This document shows, piece by piece, positions 7,194-11,546 of a stretch of 11,546 nt of DNA. Origin of the DNA: an uncultured Clostridia bacterium (GTDB lineage Bacteria; Bacillota; Clostridia; Lachnospirales; Anaerotignaceae); the NCBI GenBank assembly GCA_958420075.1, contig CATZIM010000032.1, positions 1 through 11,546 on the forward strand. The letters are read 5' to 3'. Numbering within the stretch: position 1 is the stretch's first letter; each line of letters starts with the position of its first letter. Below the pieces are notes generated by a model. It was not told the DNA's origin, ran no database searches, and saw only the letters and a program-made list of their open reading frames with translations. The translations under genes were made by a program, and so were the position numbers.

Positions 7194-7222
7194 TTGACGG
7201 CAGGACGGTTTTCGTGTAAAGT
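7194..7222 (+). promoter_or_regulatory. Possible sigma-A promoter for tilS-hpt
   Basis: TTGACG (7194-7199, five of six matches to TTGACA) and TAAAGT (7217-7222, four of six to TATAAT) are 17 bases apart, just after the spoIIE terminator. A start near 7229 gives an 18-base leader. The position between a terminator and a new gene supports it; the -10 is only moderate. Confidence 0.5.
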
Positions 7223-7246
7223 TTTCACAGAAAGGCGGCGAGGAAT

Positions 7247-8620
7247 ATGCTGGAACAGGTGCGGCGTACCATAGAAGAATATCATATGGCAAAAGGCGGC
7301 AGACTCATTGTAGGTCTGTCCGGCGGTGCAGACTCCGTATGCCTGCTTCATGTGTTGCGGCAGTTGGTGCCTCGGTATGGATGGGATTTACAGGCAGTCC
7401 ACATTCATCATGGACTGCGGGGAGAAGAAGCAGACAGAGATGCGGCTTTTGCCATGAACTTTGCCCAATCCCTTGGGGTGCCTTGTCAGGTGGTTTCTTT
7501 CGATGTGGCGGCAGAAGCCAGAAAACAGGGCAGAAGCACCGAAGAAATGGGCAGAATTCTGCGGTATGAAACCTTTGCGAAGCTGGCAGGAGAAAATGGG
7601 CAGATCGCCGTTGCCCATCATGCCAACGATCAGGCGGAGACTTTGCTCATGCGTCTTTGCAGAGGTACGGGACTTCTTGGTTTAACAGGCATGGCTCCTG
7701 TGCGAGGGAACATCATCCGCCCACTGCTTTTTTGCAGCCGAAAAGAAATCGAAGCCTACTGCAAAGAAAACGAGCTCATGTATCAGGAGGACAGCACCAA
7801 CAAAGACACAGCATATACCAGAAACAAAATCCGCCATGAGGCATTGCCTTTGCTGGAGGAAGTCCACAGCGGCAGTACGGCACATTTGGCGGAAACGGCG
7901 GCGCTTCTGGCGGCAGACAGCGATTTTCTGGAACAGGCGGCAAAGGCAGCTTACGAAGAAACAAAGTTGAACGAAAATCCCGTCAAGTTGTCCTGTGAGA
8001 AACTTTTTGCTCTCCATCGGGCTTTGCGGATGCGTGTTCTACGGTATGCCATGGCGGATACGCTGGGCAGCAGCAAGAATATTTCCCATGTGCATTTGCA
8101 GAATGTGGAAAGTCTGCTTGCAAAACAGAGCGGCACTTCTGTGAAAACAGCAGGAGGACTTGTGGTATATCGGCAGTATGACAGGATGATTTTTGGCAGA
8201 GAGGAAAAGAAGCAGGCAGGATTTTCCTATGATATCCCTTTGGGGACGGACGTTTTTGTGCAGGAGGCGGAGCTTTTGGTGGAAAGCGGCGTTTTTTCAG
8301 GAAAAAGGGAAGAAATTCCCCTTGATGGCTGTACGAACGTCTTTGATTATGATAAAATAACACAGGACTTGTGCTGCCGTACCCGAAAAGCAGGGGATCA
8401 GATCACTCTGTCCGGCGGCACCAAAAAACTGAAATCGTTTTTCATCGACGAGAAGATCCCGGCGGATGTAAGGGGCAGTATCCCCCTCATTGCCTGCGGC
8501 AGGGACATCGTCTGGATTTACGGCGGACGGACATCGGTAAAGTTTGCTCCTGACGCCCAAACAACACAATATGTAAGGATTCGAATTACGGAGGCTCGGC
8601 AAAATGAAAGAAAGAATTGA
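7247..8620 (+). CDS. tilS: tRNA(Ile)-lysidine synthetase
   Basis: TilS attaches lysine to cytidine 34 of the tRNA-Ile with CAU anticodon, using ATP, so the tRNA reads AUA and is charged with isoleucine. It is essential and cytosolic. The 457-residue protein has the N-terminal N-type ATP pyrophosphatase domain with PP-loop SGGADS (25-30), HHGLRG (54-59), AHHANDQAETLLMRLCRGTG (123-142) and the substrate segment TRNKIRHEALP (191-201). A C-terminal TilS domain from about 377 (CRTRKAGDQITL) to 450 shows the full two-domain form. The ATG has AAGGCGG (7232-7238) eight bases upstream, close to the consensus. It overlaps hpt by 17 bases; the tilS-hpt-ftsH order after spoIIE is conserved in Firmicutes. 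For B. subtilis, a TilS-HprT complex has been reported to act on ftsH transcription; whether that holds here is unknown. Confidence 0.96.
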   Translation: MLEQVRRTIEEYHMAKGGRLIVGLSGGADSVCLLHVLRQLVPRYGWDLQAVHIHHGLRGEEADRDAAFAMNFAQSLGVPCQVVSFDVAAEARKQGRSTEEMGRILRYETFAKLAGENGQIAVAHHANDQAETLLMRLCRGTGLLGLTGMAPVRGNIIRPLLFCSRKEIEAYCKENELMYQEDSTNKDTAYTRNKIRHEALPLLEEVHSGSTAHLAETAALLAADSDFLEQAAKAAYEETKLNENPVKLSCEKLFALHRALRMRVLRYAMADTLGSSKNISHVHLQNVESLLAKQSGTSVKTAGGLVVYRQYDRMIFGREEKKQAGFSYDIPLGTDVFVQEAELLVESGVFSGKREEIPLDGCTNVFDYDKITQDLCCRTRKAGDQITLSGGTKKLKSFFIDEKIPADVRGSIPLIACGRDIVWIYGGRTSVKFAPDAQTTQYVRIRITEARQNERKN

Positions 8621-9134
8621 AGTCATGTTCACAGCGGAAGAAATCACCAAACGTCTGGAAGAAATCGCTCAGGAAGTGTACGAAGAATTCGGCGATGAAC
8701 AGGTGGAAATGGTATGCGTCCTCAAAGGCGGCGTTGTGACACTGGTAGAACTGGCAAAGAAAATGAAAATGCCTGTTACCATGAACTTTATGGATGTATC
8801 CAGCTATGGCGATGGCACAGAAAGCAGCGGTCATATCAAGATCCTGCGTGACCTGGATGAAGACATCACAGGCAAAAACGTACTGCTGGTAGAAGACATC
8901 ATCGACAGCGGCAGAACACTGAGCAAACTGCGCACACTGCTGATCCAGAGAAATCCTAAGAAACTGAAACTCTGCACACTGCTGGACAAACCCGATCGTC
9001 GTGTGACAGAAGTTCCTGTGGATTATGTGGGCTTCACCATCCCCGATGCTTTCGTTGTGGGCTATGGTCTGGACTATGCACAGAAATACAGAAACCTGGA
9101 CTATGTAGGCGTGGTACATTTCGAAGAAGAATAA
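8604..9134 (+). CDS. hpt: Hypoxanthine(-guanine) phosphoribosyltransferase
   Basis: This cytosolic salvage enzyme joins hypoxanthine or guanine to PRPP, giving IMP or GMP. The 176-residue protein matches the usual bacterial length. Motifs are VLKGGVV (39-45), the flexible loop SSYGDGTESSG (66-76), the PRPP-binding VLLVEDIIDSGRTL (93-106) and the base-binding region DYVGFTIPDAFVVGYGLDY (140-158). The ATG is 17 bases inside the end of tilS and has GGAGG (8590-8594) nine bases upstream, inside the tilS coding region, so the genes share a transcript and translation may be coupled. Leucines are almost all CTG, unlike tilS, which suggests higher expression. Two hairpins follow before ftsH. It is also called hprT in Bacilli. 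Confidence 0.97.
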   Translation: MKERIEVMFTAEEITKRLEEIAQEVYEEFGDEQVEMVCVLKGGVVTLVELAKKMKMPVTMNFMDVSSYGDGTESSGHIKILRDLDEDITGKNVLLVEDIIDSGRTLSKLRTLLIQRNPKKLKLCTLLDKPDRRVTEVPVDYVGFTIPDAFVVGYGLDYAQKYRNLDYVGVVHFEEE

Positions 9135-9139
9135 TCAAA

Positions 9140-9198
9140 ACCAAAAAGCGCGGACATTTCTGTCAGAAAGGCGGAATTTCCGTGCTTTTCTATTTGGT
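9140..9198 (+). terminator. Terminator-like hairpin directly after hpt
   Basis: An 11-bp stem AAAAGCGCGGA (9144-9154) pairs with TCCGTGCTTTT (9179-9189), one wobble, enclosing a 24-base loop that has its own small TTTCT/AGAAA hairpin (9157-9169). Further out, ACCAAA (9140-9145) can pair with TTTGGT (9193-9198), in partial competition with the base of the main stem. The T-rich stretch TTTTCTATTT follows the GC-rich part. The interrupted T-run makes it a weaker terminator than the next one. Confidence 0.6.
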
Positions 9199-9229
9199 CT
9201 GAAAAGGCAGTTTCTCATGGAATTTTAAG

Positions 9230-9273
9230 AAAAGGCGGTTTTTGGATACACGCAGGAAAAATCGGCTTTTTTT
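9230..9273 (+). terminator. Second terminator between hpt and ftsH
   Basis: AAAAGGCGGTTTTT (9230-9243) pairs with AAAAATCGGC and following Ts (9257-9270), with one G-G mismatch and one wobble, around a 13-base loop. Seven Ts run from 9267 to 9273. Together with the hairpin 40 bases upstream it should strongly separate ftsH from tilS-hpt. Confidence 0.68.
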
Positions 9274-9297
9274 ACGAATTCTTTCCGAAAAGGAACG

Positions 9298-9326
9298 TTG
9301 CCTTTTGAGAAAAGATGTGATAGAAT
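9298..9326 (+). promoter_or_regulatory. Probable sigma-A promoter for ftsH, extended -10
   Basis: TTGCCT (9298-9303) and TAGAAT (9321-9326) are 17 bases apart, with TG at 9318-9319 forming an extended -10. Transcription would begin near 9333, giving a leader of about 63 bases. An overlapping alternative is TTGAGA (9305-9310) with TATAAA (9327-9332), 16 bases apart. The remaining leader to 9382 is A/T-rich and I see no clear repressor palindrome in it. Confidence 0.58.
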
Positions 9327-9382
9327 TATAAATTGATATGCTGGATAATTTGGACAGTGTCAACAAAAAAATTAAGCATTTT

Positions 9383-9388
9383 AGGAGG
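9383..9388 (+). promoter_or_regulatory. Ribosome binding site selecting the ftsH TTG start
   Basis: AGGAGG, a perfect core, lies seven bases before TTG 9396. It rules against the upstream in-frame TTG at 9333, which has no such site, lies at the predicted transcription start, and would add 21 residues not typical of FtsH. Confidence 0.85.
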
Positions 9389-9395
9389 GAAGCCT

Positions 9396-11351
9396 TTGAA
9401 AAAATATTGGCAGTCGGCAGGCTTATATGTGTTGATTTTTGTAATCATCCTAGCTGCTTTGGCCTTCAGCGGCAAAGGACTGATGCAGCCTGCGGAAGAA
9501 ATGAAGGTCTATAATTACAGTGATTTGATCAGTGAATTGGATCAGGATAATGTGAAGACCATTGAGGTCACCAAGAGCAAAGAAGTATCCAACTATGGCA
9601 CCGCAACAGCTGTGCTGGATGACGGCACAAAGATGACAGTGAATGTGCCCAGTGTGGATGTGCTTATGGAACAGGTGAGCCAGATGCCTGCGGAGGGCAG
9701 TGACATTCAGATTGTGACACCCAACGCACCCAGCAATATGCTTTCTGCAATCCTGCCTTCTTTGATTATGATGATCGTCATGGTAGTGCTCTTTGTGGTG
9801 CTCATGGGCAGAATGCAGGGAGGCGGCGGCAAAATGGCCTCCTTCGGCAAAAGCAAAGCCAAAATGAGCGGCGTAGACGACAAAAACAAAGTGACATTTG
9901 ACAATGTAGCTGGTTGTGACGAAGAAAAAGCCGAACTGGAAGAACTGGTGCAGTTCCTCCGCAACCCTAAGAAATTTACAGACCTGGGCGCAAGAATTCC
10001 CAAAGGCGTTTTGCTGGTGGGCCCTCCGGGTACTGGTAAAACACTGCTGGCAAAAGCGGTTGCAGGGGAAGCAGGCGTACCTTTCTTCTCCATTTCCGGT
10101 TCCGACTTCGTAGAAATGTTCGTCGGCGTGGGTGCATCCCGTGTCCGTGACTTGTTCGATCAGGCGAAGAAAAATTCTCCCAGTATCGTGTTCATCGACG
10201 AAATCGACGCCGTTGGTCGTCGCAGAGGCGCAGGTCTTGGCGGCGGTCACGACGAAAGAGAACAGACACTGAACCAGTTGCTGGTAGAAATGGACGGTTT
10301 CGGCATCAACGAAAGCGTTATCATCATCGCTGCGACCAACCGTGCGGATATTCTTGACCCTGCGCTGCTGCGTCCCGGCCGTTTCGACCGTCAGGTTTAT
10401 GTTGGCCGTCCCGACGTAAAGGGCAGAGAAGCCATTTTGCGTGTACATTCCAAAGGCAAACCTTTGGCACCTGAAGTTGATCTGAAAGTTGTGGCACAGA
10501 CCACAGCAGGCTTTACCGGTGCGGATCTGGCAAACCTTTTGAATGAAGCGGCACTGCTTTCCGCCAGAGACGGCAAGAAAGCCATCGACATGGAATCTTT
10601 GCAGAAAGCCCTCATCAAAATCGGTGTGGGTACCGAAAAGAAAACAAGAGTCATTTCCGAAAAAGAAAAATATATCACTGCATACCACGAAAGCGGCCAT
10701 GCGATCCTGTTCGAAGTTCTCAGCGAACTGGATCCTGTCCACAGCATTTCCATCATTCCCACAGGTATGGCTGGCGGTTACACCATGCCACTGCCCGGTG
10801 AGGATAAGATGTATATGACAAAGCTGTATATGGAACAGGAAATCGTCAGTCTGCTGGGCGGACGTGCGGCAGAAGCTCTGGTCATCAAAGATGTAACCAC
10901 AGGCGCTTCCAACGACATCGAACGTGCAACCGCCATGGCAAGAGGCATGGTAACACGTTACGGTATGAGTGAGATTCTGGGCCCCATCCAGTTTGGGGAA
11001 GACAGCAACGAAGTGTTTATCGGCAGAGATTGGGGTCACACCCGCAACTATGGCGAAGCCGTTGCAACAACCATCGACGAAGAAGTCAAACGTATTGTCA
11101 TGGGAGCTTATAACGAAGCCATCCGCATTCTGCAGGAAAACATGGAAGTGCTTCATGCATCCGCAAAACTGCTGGTAGAAAAAGAAAAAGTGACTGGCGA
11201 CGAATTCCGCAAACTCTTTGACGCGGATGTCAGAGCGGAAATTCTGGGTCTGGCAAACCAGACAGAAGAACCCATTGATGCGGAAGCAACAGAAACAACA
11301 AATGAAACCACATCTGCTGCGGCAGAGGAAGATACAACCACACAAGCGTAA
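9396..11351 (+). CDS. ftsH: ATP-dependent zinc metalloprotease FtsH
   Basis: FtsH is a membrane-anchored hexameric AAA+ protease that degrades misassembled membrane proteins and some regulators; in B. subtilis it is also needed for sporulation. The 651-residue protein begins MKKYW with a first membrane helix (about 8-25), an outside domain (about 30-115), a second helix (about 116-137) and a Gly-rich linker GRMQGGGGK. The AAA core has Walker A GPPGTGKT (209-216), pore loop MFVGVGAS (241-248), Walker B IVFIDEID (264-271) and the second region of homology through RPGRFDR (326-332). The protease has HESGH (431-435) and the third zinc ligand Asp507 in ASNDIER. The last 30 residues are acidic and threonine-rich, likely disordered. 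The TTG start is set by AGGAGG. It has its own promoter and probably reads into the thioesterase gene 17 bases on. Confidence 0.97.
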   Translation: MKKYWQSAGLYVLIFVIILAALAFSGKGLMQPAEEMKVYNYSDLISELDQDNVKTIEVTKSKEVSNYGTATAVLDDGTKMTVNVPSVDVLMEQVSQMPAEGSDIQIVTPNAPSNMLSAILPSLIMMIVMVVLFVVLMGRMQGGGGKMASFGKSKAKMSGVDDKNKVTFDNVAGCDEEKAELEELVQFLRNPKKFTDLGARIPKGVLLVGPPGTGKTLLAKAVAGEAGVPFFSISGSDFVEMFVGVGASRVRDLFDQAKKNSPSIVFIDEIDAVGRRRGAGLGGGHDEREQTLNQLLVEMDGFGINESVIIIAATNRADILDPALLRPGRFDRQVYVGRPDVKGREAILRVHSKGKPLAPEVDLKVVAQTTAGFTGADLANLLNEAALLSARDGKKAIDMESLQKALIKIGVGTEKKTRVISEKEKYITAYHESGHAILFEVLSELDPVHSISIIPTGMAGGYTMPLPGEDKMYMTKLYMEQEIVSLLGGRAAEALVIKDVTTGASNDIERATAMARGMVTRYGMSEILGPIQFGEDSNEVFIGRDWGHTRNYGEAVATTIDEEVKRIVMGAYNEAIRILQENMEVLHASAKLLVEKEKVTGDEFRKLFDADVRAEILGLANQTEEPIDAEATETTNETTSAAAEEDTTTQA

Positions 11352-11368
11352 GAAAGGGGATTTTTGCA

Positions 11369-11546
11369 ATGGAATTTAACAACATCGTACCCGGCATGAC
11401 CTATGAAAGAGAATACATCGTGGAAGAAAGCGATACAGCTTCTCATTTCGGCAATGACAAAGTGCCTGTATTTGCTTCTCCCAAGCTGCTGAGCTGGATC
11501 GAAGGCACAGCAATCGGCACAGTAGCACCTTTCCTGCCTGATGGCT
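11369..11546 (+). CDS. FlK-like hot-dog thioesterase, 3' end cut by window edge
   Basis: Only the first 59 residues are in the window, starting MEFNNIVPGMTYEREYIV at an ATG with GGGG (11356-11359) nine bases upstream. The segment VPVFASPKLLSWIEGTAIG (32-50) resembles the fluoroacetyl-CoA thioesterase (FlK) group of hot-dog proteins. There a Thr or Ser in the '(A/S)TP' turn and a Glu eight residues later are catalytic; here these would be Ser37 and Glu45. The third residue of that group, a His, would lie beyond the edge. Most such homologues act on unknown acyl-CoA substrates, so no fluoroacetate role is implied. The 17-base gap to ftsH without a terminator suggests cotranscription. Confidence 0.75.
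   Translation, partial: MEFNNIVPGMTYEREYIVEESDTASHFGNDKVPVFASPKLLSWIEGTAIGTVAPFLPDG

Noticed and set aside
9338..9514. A 58-codon + strand frame from ATG 9338 overlapping the ftsH start, as a possible leader peptide
   Set aside because: No ribosome site precedes the ATG, it would begin within a few bases of the predicted transcription start, and most of it lies out of frame inside ftsH.
9450..11369. A very long open frame (639 codons) on the minus strand opposite ftsH
   Set aside because: It is antisense to a complete, motif-rich ftsH, its product is rich in Cys, His, Phe and Gln without recognisable domains, and no suitable promoter or ribosome site was seen. Biased codon use in ftsH explains the lack of antisense stops.
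1..11546. A possible new defence, mobile or biosynthetic system
   Set aside because: All genes belong to known core families in known or plausible orders; no integrase, transposase, toxin-antitoxin pair, direct-repeat array, tRNA or attachment-site signature was seen on either strand.

Overview
The window reads as core chromosome of an anaerobic, endospore-forming Firmicute of the class Clostridia. Evidence is the sporulation phosphatase gene spoIIE, the Gram-positive order spoIIE-tilS-hpt-ftsH, a DnaD-domain/DnaC pair of clostridial type, a Cdd1-family small protein, strong purine-rich Shine-Dalgarno sites and three TTG starts. Every confidently read gene lies on the + strand. I saw no rRNA, tRNA, CRISPR array, transposase, phage gene or other transferred material.

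Layout. (1) 1-2146: the end of rpiB (cut by the left edge), upp and a TagO/WecA-type prenyl-phosphate sugar-phosphate transferase, closely spaced and ended by a strong hairpin at 2193-2230. They serve pentose phosphates, uracil salvage and the first membrane step of envelope glycopolymer synthesis. (2) 2147-2401: a 255-base gap with that hairpin, a second long imperfect inverted repeat, and a good sigma-A promoter. (3) 2402-4664: a DnaD-domain protein, a DnaC/DnaI-type AAA+ ATPase and a small helix-hairpin-helix Cdd1-family protein, forming a probable replication-initiation operon ended by a terminator that overlaps the last stop codon. (4) 4665-7184: spoIIE alone, with a probable Spo0A-controlled promoter in front and its own terminator behind. 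(5) 7185-9190: tilS and hpt, overlapping by 17 bases, behind a plausible promoter. (6) 9135-9395: a 261-base gap with two consecutive terminator-like hairpins and a promoter for ftsH. (7) 9396-11546: ftsH, then the start of a FlK-like hot-dog thioesterase gene cut by the right edge.

The genes fall into short transcription units separated by recognisable terminators, so neighbouring housekeeping, replication and sporulation functions can be expressed independently. Codon use also differs: upp, hpt and ftsH use CTG for most leucines, while spoIIE and tilS use a mixed set, which suggests different expression levels.

I looked for a new multi-gene system and did not find one. The points most worth following are regulatory (the spoIIE promoter, the hpt-ftsH gap, the inverted repeat before dnaD) and the Cdd1-family protein placed after the helicase loader. 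Promoter and hairpin calls come from reading by eye; no folding energy or database search was run.
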